DNA from: G963704535 sp963704535
GTDB taxonomy: Bacteria > Chloroflexota > Chloroflexia > Chloroflexales > Roseiflexaceae
Length of the DNA: 64,000 bases
NCBI GenBank assembly: GCA_963704535.1
Contig: OY969916.1
Span: forward strand, 434,001 to 498,000
Reading direction: 5' to 3'
In this document: piece by piece, positions 33,443 to 39,969 of the stretch
Numbering within the stretch: the first letter of the stretch is position 1
Layout of the letters: each line of letters begins with the position of its first letter
Made by a program: the position numbers and the translations under genes
Notes under the pieces: generated by a model
The model's database searches: none
The model's input: the letters and a program-made list of their open reading frames with translations, nothing else
Told to the model about the DNA's origin: nothing

Positions 33443-34129
33443 GTGGGCATCGCGCTCTGGCTGTTCGCCGCGCTGGCGCTGCTGGCGTTCCTCTACTGGC
33501 TGATTATCGTCGGCGAGGGAACTTACCTGGGTCGCTATGCGGTGCGCTTTATCTACCAACGCGGCGCACACTTCTACGATGCCGCCCGCTTGGCCGTGAC
33601 CGCCGGCGACGAACGCGATCTGCTCCCGATCCTCCAGGCGGCGCTGGAGGGGGTTGTGGCGCCGCAGGTGCTCGACGTGGCGACGGGCACCGGGCGCGTG
33701 CCGCTGCTGCTGGCATCTCAGCCGTGGTTTTGCGGTGAGGTCTATGGGCTCGACCTGACACCGGCGATGCTTGAGCATGCGCGCGCCAAGCTGGCGGCCG
33801 CCGGGCTGGGCGCGCACGTGGTGCTCTGCCAAGGCGAGGCGGGGTGCTTGCCCTGGCCGAACGGCTGCTTCGACCTGGTGACATCGCTTGAGGCGCTGGA
33901 GTTCTTTCCGCGACCGCAGCGGGCGCTGGCCGAGATGGCGCGAACGCTCAGGCCCGGCGGCACCCTGGTCGTCAGCAAGTACCCCGACGTATGGGCGCGG
34001 GTGCTGCCGCTCAAGGGGCTGACCCGCCGGCGTATCTCGCGGCTGCTCGAACGGCTGGCGCTGGTCGAGATTGAGATCCGCGCGTGGCAGCCGGGGCATT
34101 ATGAGCTGGTCATCGCCAGGAAGCCGTGA
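33443..34129 (+). CDS. Class I SAM-dependent methyltransferase with N-terminal membrane helix
   Basis: 228 residues from the GTG at 33443, which has GGAGG four bases upstream; a longer frame begins at 33341. One N-terminal hydrophobic helix (WLFAALALLAFLYWLIIV) anchors a Rossmann-fold methyltransferase. Motif I is VLDVATGTGRVPLLLA, the acidic loop is YGLDLTPAMLEHARAKL, and the post-motif is FDLVTSLEALEFFP followed by LRPGGTLVVSKYP. UbiE-like enzymes share this pattern. The membrane anchor suggests a lipid or quinone-like substrate, but this is inference. It is the first plus-strand gene after the partner-switching operon, divergent from it. Confidence 0.85.
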   Translation: MGIALWLFAALALLAFLYWLIIVGEGTYLGRYAVRFIYQRGAHFYDAARLAVTAGDERDLLPILQAALEGVVAPQVLDVATGTGRVPLLLASQPWFCGEVYGLDLTPAMLEHARAKLAAAGLGAHVVLCQGEAGCLPWPNGCFDLVTSLEALEFFPRPQRALAEMARTLRPGGTLVVSKYPDVWARVLPLKGLTRRRISRLLERLALVEIEIRAWQPGHYELVIARKP

Positions 34130-34134
34130 CATAA

Positions 34135-34205
34135 TGACAAGGTGACAAGGTGACAAGGTGACAAGATGATAGGCTCTTCCCCTTCACCCGTTCACCCGTT
34201 CACCC
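34135..34205. repeat. Octamer tandem repeats
   Basis: TGACAAGG repeated four times (period 8), then TTCACCCG repeated three times in the opposite sense. Similar TGACAAGG units follow the next gene (35636-35650). Confidence 0.9.
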
Positions 34206-34215
34206 TTTCAGGAAT

Positions 34216-35634
34216 ATGACGCAGGCGACACCGACAACCAATCCCCTCCTGCACGGCCGCTACCGGATCGAGGAGCAGCTCGGCACCGGACGGCTAGCCG
34301 TGGTCTACCGCGCCTATGATGAGCGCCTCCAGCGGCGGGTGCTGGTGCATATGCTGCGTAAGGAGCTGCTCGCTCAGGAAGCTCTGGCGCAGCGCTTTAT
34401 CCAGGAGGCGCACAATAGCGCGCGCCGCTCGCACCAATCGCTACTGGAGATCTACGATAGCGGCGAGATCGGCGGGCGCCCCTATATGATCACCGAGTAT
34501 GTCGCCGGCCGCACCCTGCGCGAGGTGGGGGCGCTCACGCTTGAGGAGGCGCTGCTCTACTTCCGCCAAGTGGTCGGCGCGGTGGCGGCGTGCCAGGTCG
34601 CCGGCGTGGCGCACCCGCCGATCAGCAGCAGCAATGTGATCCTGGTCGAGGAGGGGCATGTTGAGCTAGTGGAAAGCTGGCTCCTGCCGACCTCCGAGAT
34701 CGCGCTCGATAGCGCCTGCTACCGAGCGCCGGAGCGCAGCGCGGGCGGCCCGCTCACGGGGGCCGGCTCGGTCTACGCGCTGGGCCTGCTGCTGATCGAG
34801 ATGCTCTCCGGCAAGCGCCCAGTAGCAGGCGATGAGCCGCGCGCCGTGGCCCAGGCGCACCTGACCGCCCGCATCCCCACGCTCTCGGAGCTACGCCCAC
34901 TGCTGTACGTCCCCTCGTTGGACCGGCTGCTGCGGGAGGCGACCGCGCGCGACCCAAGCCAGCGACCGCCGGATGCAGCGGCGCTCGGCTTGGAGCTGGA
35001 TGAGCTGCGCCACGATATCACCGGCGACACCCAGCGGCTCGCGGCGCCGCCGGTGCGACCGCCCAGCCTGCGCGAGCGGATCAACCGCACCGCCAACGAG
35101 ATCGCGCCGCCGCGCCCGGCACCACGGCACGAGCCCGATCCGCCCCTGGCCCCGGCTCCCGCAGCGCCACACGCGCCCGCCCGGCAGCAGGCTCAGCCGC
35201 AGGCGGTACCGCGACGTTCGATCCTCGGCACGGCAATTCTGCTGGCGCTGTTCGTGGCTGTCGCCTGCGCCGGCTATTACGGCGCCAGCCTGGCGATCGA
35301 TACGCTCGCCGGCATCAAGATCCCACGCCCTGAGATTCAGCTGCCCTCGCTGTCCGACCTGGGGATCGAGCTGCCGGAATGGGTCACCGGCGTCATCGGC
35401 GGCGACGGCGAGATCCTGGTCGTGACCAACGTTCCGTTGGATGAGGGGCTCAATCTGCGCCCAGCACCCGGTCTCAACAACGAGCCGATCGGGCTGCTGC
35501 CGCTGAATACGCGCGTTCGCAAGATCGAAGGGCCGGTCGAGGCCGATGGGGTCCCGTGGCTGCGGGTGCGCGCCAGGGTCGGAGACCGCGAGGTGGATGG
35601 ATGGGTGTCGGGGTTCTTTGTAAAACCCGAGTGA
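34216..35634 (+). CDS. Transmembrane Ser/Thr pseudokinase with SH3-like domain
   Basis: 472 residues. The first 270 have the protein-kinase fold, with a normal Gly loop (LGTGRLAVVYRAYD) and an APE motif (YRAPERS). Catalytic positions are lost: His45 replaces the VAIK Lys, HPPISSSN at 133-140 replaces HRDxKPSN, Glu-Ser-Trp at 153-155 replaces DFG, and Ser185 replaces the Asp of DVYALG. A Pro-rich linker, one membrane helix (ILGTAILLALFVAVACAGYYG region, about 340) and an SH3-like domain (LNLRPAPGLNNEPIGLLP; WVSGFFVKPE) follow. The layout copies PASTA/SH3 receptor kinases, but the protein can hardly transfer phosphate. It may be a scaffold or sensor. The ATG follows CAGGAAT. Confidence 0.88.
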   Translation: MTQATPTTNPLLHGRYRIEEQLGTGRLAVVYRAYDERLQRRVLVHMLRKELLAQEALAQRFIQEAHNSARRSHQSLLEIYDSGEIGGRPYMITEYVAGRTLREVGALTLEEALLYFRQVVGAVAACQVAGVAHPPISSSNVILVEEGHVELVESWLLPTSEIALDSACYRAPERSAGGPLTGAGSVYALGLLLIEMLSGKRPVAGDEPRAVAQAHLTARIPTLSELRPLLYVPSLDRLLREATARDPSQRPPDAAALGLELDELRHDITGDTQRLAAPPVRPPSLRERINRTANEIAPPRPAPRHEPDPPLAPAPAAPHAPARQQAQPQAVPRRSILGTAILLALFVAVACAGYYGASLAIDTLAGIKIPRPEIQLPSLSDLGIELPEWVTGVIGGDGEILVVTNVPLDEGLNLRPAPGLNNEPIGLLPLNTRVRKIEGPVEADGVPWLRVRARVGDREVDGWVSGFFVKPE

Positions 35635-35635
35635 C

Positions 35636-35755
35636 AAGGTGACAAGGTGGAGGGGTGAAAGAGTCGAGCACCTGTAGGGCAGGCCCTCCGTGGCCGCCCA
35701 GGCTGTAGGGCAGGCCCTCCGTGGCCGCCCGAACGACGCATCACGTTTCACGCAT
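35636..35755. repeat. Octamers, two family E fragments and heptamers
   Basis: TGACAAGG units, then CTGTAGGGCAGGCCCTCCGTGGCCGCC twice in a row (about 35671-35731), and CATCACGTTTCACGCATCATG ending at the next start codon. Confidence 0.85.
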
Positions 35756-35756
35756 C

Positions 35757-36506
35757 ATGCAAGGTTATGATTTTCCAGTTGAGTTGATCGAGCGTCTGCG
35801 GCGCGCGCGGAGCATTGCGGTCCTGACGGGCGCGGGCGTGTCGGCCGAGAGCGGGATTCCGACCTTCCGCGACGCGCAGACTGGACTGTGGGCACGCTAC
35901 GATCCGCAGGACCTGGCTACGCCTGACGCCTTCCGGCGCGATCCCCGGCTGGTCTGGGAGTGGTACGCCTACCGCCGGGGCCTGGTCGAGACAGCCGCGC
36001 CAAACCCGGCGCACCTGGCACTGACCCAACTCGAACGGCGCGTCCGAGATTTTACCCTGATCACCCAGAACGTCGACGACCTGCATCGGCGTGCTGGGAG
36101 CCGGAACGTGGTAGAATTGCACGGCAATCTTACGCGTACGAAGTGTTTCGAGGAGGATCGTGCGATCGAGCAGTGGCCCCCGACCGATGATGTGCCGCCG
36201 CGCTGCCCAGACTGTGGTGGCCGGCTGCGCCCGGATGTTGTTTGGTTCGGTGAGATGCTGCCGCAGCACGCTTGGGAGCTGGCTGCGGCCGCGACTGGCC
36301 GCTGCGACGTGTTTCTCTCAGTCGGGACCTCGGGATTGGTGCGGCCCGCCGCTGACCTGCCCGCAGCGGCGAAGCGTATCGGCGCGTATGTCGTCGAAAT
36401 CAATCTGGAGCCGGGCGCGCAGCACGACGTGTTCGACGCACACCTGTATGGCCCTGCCGGAACGATACTGCCGGCGCTCGTAACGGCGCTCACGCCGGGG
36501 ATGTGA
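35757..36506 (+). CDS. Sir2-family NAD-dependent protein deacylase (sirtuin, SIRT5/CobB-like)
   Basis: 249 residues. It has the NAD-binding GAGVSAESGIPTFRD, TQNVDDLHRRAG with Asn105 and Asp107, and the catalytic His122 in ELHGNL. Tyr70 and Arg73 (WYAYRR) match the YxxR pair that class III sirtuins use to bind succinyl- or malonyl-lysine, so desuccinylase activity is likely in addition to deacetylation. Only three zinc-site Cys are seen (130, 150, 153), so the zinc knuckle is atypical. The ATG at 35757 is chosen over one 12 codons upstream that lies in repeat DNA. A degenerate paralogue follows 100 bp downstream. Confidence 0.92.
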   Translation: MQGYDFPVELIERLRRARSIAVLTGAGVSAESGIPTFRDAQTGLWARYDPQDLATPDAFRRDPRLVWEWYAYRRGLVETAAPNPAHLALTQLERRVRDFTLITQNVDDLHRRAGSRNVVELHGNLTRTKCFEEDRAIEQWPPTDDVPPRCPDCGGRLRPDVVWFGEMLPQHAWELAAAATGRCDVFLSVGTSGLVRPAADLPAAAKRIGAYVVEINLEPGAQHDVFDAHLYGPAGTILPALVTALTPGM

Positions 36507-36522
36507 CGCCGCAATAGAACCA

Positions 36523-36592
36523 TGGAGATTGGAGATTGGAGATTAGAGAACGTCAGCCAATCTCCGATCTCCAATCTCTAATCTCCAAGACG
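36523..36592. repeat. Inverted GAGATTG heptamer arrays
   Basis: GAGATTGGAGATTGGAGATT faces AATCTCCGATCTCCAATCTC around a short spacer; period 7. It separates the two sirtuin genes. Confidence 0.92.
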
Positions 36593-36606
36593 AGGGAGAA
36601 CGCCTG

Positions 36607-37377
36607 ATGCCGCTAACGCTGCCTGACGCGGTGTTGCACCGCTTGAAAACCGCCCGGCGAGTTGTCGTGCTCACTGGGGGAGGTATGGCCGCCGAGAGCC
36701 ATGTCCCCTCCTTTCGCGAGCTGCATACTGGTGAGTGGGCCCAGTACGACGTCAGCGAACTGTCGACCCCACAGGCGTACCAACGGAACCCGCGGCTGGT
36801 GTGGGAGTGGTATGACTACCGGCGGCGGCTGGCCGAGGCCGTTGAACCAAGTCAAGCCCATTACGCGTTGGTGGACCTGGAGCAGCACTACCCGACGTTT
36901 ACGCTGATCACTCAGACGTTTGACGGCTTGCACTGGCGCGCCGGCTCACGCGATCTGGTCGAGCTGAACGGCTGCCTGCGGCGCAGCCGCTGCTACGAGG
37001 CCGGGCATGTGCTGTCGGAGTGGGAGGATGTCGGCGAGGTGCCGCCACGCTGCCCACACTGCGGCAGTATGCTGCGGCCGGACGTGGTGCTGTTTGGCGA
37101 AGGGTTGCCGGCATGGGAGCTGCGCCGGGCGCGCAAGGCGGTCGAGCAGTGCGATGTGTTTATGTCGGTCGGCTCGGTCGGCGCGATCGAGCCGGTCGCG
37201 TCGTTCCCGTTCGCCGCCAAGCGCGCCGGCGCGCTGGTCATGGCGATCGATGCGGAAGACTCGATCTACACGCTCCTGGCCGACTACGTACACCCGTCGG
37301 CGCCGGGCGCGGTACTTCCCGACCTGGTGCGCGCGGTGATCGGCGAGGTCGAACCGCTCTCGGCGGAGGAGATCTAG
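36607..37377 (+). CDS. Degenerate sirtuin paralogue, catalytic His replaced
   Basis: 256 residues aligned along their whole length with the preceding sirtuin (NPRLVWEWYDYRR, PPRCPHCG, LRPDVVLFGEGLP). Key residues have changed: the NAD loop reads GGGMAAESHVPSFRE instead of GAGxSxxSGIPxFR, TQT (Thr104) replaces TQN, and Asn121 in ELNG replaces the catalytic His. Deacylation by the normal mechanism should be impossible. The frame is intact, codon use is ordinary and the zinc site has four Cys (123, 129, 149, 152), one more than its neighbour. That argues for selection on a non-catalytic role, such as binding acylated proteins, NAD or ADP-ribose, or pairing with the active sirtuin. Confidence 0.88.
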   Translation: MPLTLPDAVLHRLKTARRVVVLTGGGMAAESHVPSFRELHTGEWAQYDVSELSTPQAYQRNPRLVWEWYDYRRRLAEAVEPSQAHYALVDLEQHYPTFTLITQTFDGLHWRAGSRDLVELNGCLRRSRCYEAGHVLSEWEDVGEVPPRCPHCGSMLRPDVVLFGEGLPAWELRRARKAVEQCDVFMSVGSVGAIEPVASFPFAAKRAGALVMAIDAEDSIYTLLADYVHPSAPGAVLPDLVRAVIGEVEPLSAEEI

Positions 37378-37408
37378 AACAGCACGGCGTAAGTCAGCCC
37401 ACGGTTTC

Positions 37409-37506
37409 TCATCACGAAGCTCGCGAAGACACGAAGTTCACGAAGGCTATCAACCAGATCTATCAGCCCTCTTCGTGGTCTTCGTACCTTCGTGAGCTTC
37501 GTGGGA
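37409..37506. repeat. Inverted clusters of CACGAAG
   Basis: ATCACGAAGCTCGCGAAGAC, then ACGAAGTTCACGAAGG, face CTTCGTGGTCTTCGTACCTT and CGTGAGCTTCGTGGG across about 30 bp. The unit spacing is 8-9 bases. The rest of 37378-37594 holds nothing else. Confidence 0.75.
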
Positions 37507-37594
37507 AAAACTGCTGGTTTATTGACGCCACACTCTACATAATGCATTAAACCCGCTCGCGATTTCGGCCCAAGCATGCAAGATACGGCTGCGT

Positions 37595-38101
37595 ATGAAA
37601 CCGTTTCCTGTCCACTCGACGAAATACGACGGCAGCATCCACTACCGCTACGAGATGACCCTGGTGCGGGAGGAGGCGGACCTGCTGGTGCTGTACGGGG
37701 CGCCCGGCACCCCACTGGAAAGCTATCGCGGTCAGTTTCTCGCGCCCTATCACGCGCTGGAGTTCTACTGGCCGGAACACCACTACAACCTGAGCGTCAA
37801 CTGGCGGGCTGACTGGACGCCGCGTTCGCACTACATTAACATCGCCACGCCGGCAACCTGGGCCGACGGCACGCTGCGCTTTATCGATCTGGACCTGGAC
37901 GTGATCTGGCGCGCGGACACCGGAGAGGTCATCCTCGACGACGAGGACGAGTTCGCGCTGCACCAGGTGCGCTTCGGCTACCCGCCCGACTTGATCGCGC
38001 AGGTGTGGCGGAGCAGCGAGGTAGTCCGCGACATGATCGCGCGTCGTATCCCCCCGTTCGACGGGAGCTTGCACGCCTGGAGACCAGATGGAGCTGCGTA
38101 G
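37595..38101 (+). CDS. DUF402-family protein
   Basis: 168 residues. The pattern YGAPGTPLESYRG, ALEFYWPEHHYNLSVNW, YINIATPA, LRFIDLDLDVIWRADTGEVILDDEDEF is that of DUF402 proteins, a family that includes nucleoside diphosphate phosphatases with a metal site built from the Asp/Glu of the DLDVIW and ILDDEDEF strands. The acidic residues are present here. Its stop overlaps the start of the following GNAT gene by 14 bp, so the two are probably co-translated. The ATG at 37595 is the only reasonable start. Confidence 0.82.
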   Translation: MKPFPVHSTKYDGSIHYRYEMTLVREEADLLVLYGAPGTPLESYRGQFLAPYHALEFYWPEHHYNLSVNWRADWTPRSHYINIATPATWADGTLRFIDLDLDVIWRADTGEVILDDEDEFALHQVRFGYPPDLIAQVWRSSEVVRDMIARRIPPFDGSLHAWRPDGAA

Positions 38102-38709
38102 CGCCAGAACGCGTATCCGGCCGTGGACGTCGCACGACGAAGATCTGGCAGATGAGTGGCCATCCTACAATGACCCGCTCGAGCCGATCTGGAATCTGCC
38201 GCGCCAATTCGCCTTTTCGGGGGAGCACTGGGCGCATAGCTTCGACAGCATCTCCTCGCGGCGAACGTGGGCCGTCGAGGATCGCATCGGCCGGCTGGTC
38301 GGCCGGATCTCGCTGCGGGAGATCGACGAGCGGAAAGGCGAGGCCCGGCTGGGGATTACGTTTGGCGCGCCCTACGTCAGCCAGGGGCTAGGCACCGAGT
38401 CGCTCGATGACATTCCTCGACTACTACTTCAACGATCTGGGCTACCTGTCGATGGTGCTGGATGTGGCCGCCCCAAACCAGCGGGCCGTGCGCAGCTATC
38501 TGCGCTTGGGGTTCCGCCACGTCGGCAGCGACTGGCGCGTGGCCGGGCCGCGCTTCGACCGCCGCATCCTCGCTCGCCCGGAGTACAACGACATCGGCCA
38601 GTTTTTCGATTTCACCGCCGGCCAGGGCACCACACAGGTGGAGTTCTTTGAGATGCAGTTGCTCAAGGAAGAGTGGCTGGCGCGCCGGCAGAGCGAGCGC
38701 GCCCGGTAG
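38088..38709 (+). pseudogene. GNAT-family acetyltransferase, frameshifted
   Basis: The ATG at 38088 opens MELRSARTRIRPWTSHDEDLAD and a GNAT domain (RLVGRISLREID, EARLGITFGAPYVSQGLGTESL). Near 38404 the homologous sequence moves to the next frame: MTFLDYYFNDLGYLSMVLDV, AAPNQRAVRSYLRLGFRHVG, to a stop at 38709. Removing one base gives a protein of about 206 residues in the RimJ/RimL style. The original frame instead runs on to 38651 as unrelated sequence. The break falls just after the acetyl-CoA loop, so neither piece alone should be an active enzyme. Confidence 0.8.
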
Positions 38710-38751
38710 GTGTCAGTCGTCCGTTGTCAGTTGCGAATCACGGTTGGGCGG

Positions 38752-38806
38752 GAGGGGCTTGGGGAGGGCGGCCCTCCCCAAAACCCCACACCACCACAGA
38801 TCGTCG
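38752..38806. repeat. Dispersed hairpin element (A-like variant)
   Basis: GGGAGGGGCTTGGGGAGGGC, then GGCCCTCCCCAAAACCCCAC and ACCACCACAGATCG. Related in layout to family A, with a changed core. Confidence 0.65.
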
Positions 38807-38934
38807 CTGGACCGCATGGGGGATAACACAACAGGACTTTTTGGCGCTTTGCATCGCCGTGGGGCTGTGCTATCATTCGTTCCGGCGCAACATCGTAGCC
38901 GCATCACGCTCGGCGCTAGTGTAGTAGGTCAATA

Positions 38935-39480
38935 ATGTCACTTATCGCAGGGAATCTCGGTGTCGTCCAGCGCCTGCTGGACCAGCATAAGATCACGTGG
39001 GCCGTGTGCGCCGGCGTGGCGGCACATCTCTACGGCGACCGCCGCCCGATCCAGGATGTCGATATCCTGGTCACCACCGGCCAGCTCCCCGAAGTCGTGC
39101 GGCTGCTCCAGCAGCAGCACAAGGCGGTCCAGTTCGACGGCCAGCGCATTCTGTGGCGCGGCATCAAGGTCTTCGACGATCTGACCGTTCGGCGCAACGG
39201 CGCGGCCTTCCCGTTCACATTCGACGAGGCGATGATCAAGCGGCTGCGCCGGATGCCGCTGCTGGGCGCCAATGTCGCGGTGCTTTCCCCCGAGGATGTG
39301 CTGCTGCACAAGCTGGTGATGGCGCGCGGCACCGACCAGAACAAGCACGACCTGCCCGACGCGGCCGGGATTGTGCGGCGCCAGAAGCTGGACCTCGACT
39401 ACCTGCGCCAGCGGATGCAGTCGATGAACACCAACGGCACCACCGGCGCGAAATTGGCGGAGCTGGGGGTTCAGATCTAG
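38935..39480 (+). CDS. Nucleotidyltransferase-like protein (MNT/AbiEii-like fold)
   Basis: 181 residues. WAVCAGVAAHLYGDRRPIQDVDILVTTG has the layout of the minimal nucleotidyltransferase fold, in which a Gly-x-Ala helix and a DxD-like pair (DVDIL) bind metal and NTP; a later FDDLTVRRNG strand could give the third acidic residue. LSPEDVLLHKLVMARGTDQNKHDLPDA is a typical end of AbiEii/DUF6036-like proteins. Those are often toxins, but no antitoxin gene is adjacent here, so a toxin role is not claimed. The ATG at 38935 is used. It is followed by heptamers and two family B repeats. Confidence 0.72.
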   Translation: MSLIAGNLGVVQRLLDQHKITWAVCAGVAAHLYGDRRPIQDVDILVTTGQLPEVVRLLQQQHKAVQFDGQRILWRGIKVFDDLTVRRNGAAFPFTFDEAMIKRLRRMPLLGANVAVLSPEDVLLHKLVMARGTDQNKHDLPDAAGIVRRQKLDLDYLRQRMQSMNTNGTTGAKLAELGVQI

Positions 39481-39576
39481 CGATTTACGATTGCGTGAAA
39501 CGTGAAACGTGATTGTCGTCCGTTGTCTGTTGTCAGTCGTCCACTCTCAATTCTCAATTCCCTGTCACCCCTTCAT

Positions 39577-39706
39577 CTTGTCTAAGACAAGGATTCGGAA
39601 GGCGCCATTCCACTTTACAATGTGGGTGGGGGAGACTGAGAGGGCTGCCCCCTCAAACCCCCCCGCTTTCCCCAGAACTGTAAAGTTCCCAAGAACCTTG
39701 TCTAAG
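39577..39706. repeat. Family B element flanked by a 10-bp direct repeat
   Basis: The element (39601-39686: ACTTTACAATGTGGGTGGGG, core AGGGCTGCCCCCT, end AACTGTAAAG) lies between CTTGTCTAAG at 39577-39586 and an identical copy at 39697-39706. Confidence 0.85.
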
Positions 39707-39822
39707 GCATGTTTCAAAAGCGGGCCGTTCTACTTTACAATGTGGGTGGGGAGACTGAGGGGGCTGCCCCCTCAAACCCCTTTTTCCCACAGTGCAAGCT
39801 GTAAAGTCACTTTGAAACATGC
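39707..39822. repeat. Family B element inside a 12-bp inverted repeat
   Basis: GCATGTTTCAAA and TTTGAAACATGC bound a second family B copy (39722-39806), directly after the copy at 39577-39706 and with the same core. Confidence 0.85.
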
Positions 39823-39844
39823 CTAACAACCAAATGGGTGATCG

Positions 39845-39880
39845 ATCGCGAGGCCATGGTGCTTGGTCTCGCGATTTTTG
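39845..39880 (+). terminator. Rho-independent terminator-like hairpin
   Basis: ATCGCGAGGCC pairs with GGTCTCGCGAT (11 bp, one G-T pair) around a 9-base loop and is followed by TTTT. It would end transcription before the macroglobulin gene. Confidence 0.7.
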
Positions 39881-39969
39881 TATTTAGGCATGGGAACTAG
39901 CGGAGCGCCGCCTGCGTCCTCTCCATAGCGAATGTTTGATATCAGACGCCTACGTGCAGGAGCAGACTT

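Noticed and set aside
33245..34156. 303-codon open frame on the minus strand
   Set aside because: Antisense to the methyltransferase, which has motif I and the post-motif; the minus frame starts in repeat DNA.
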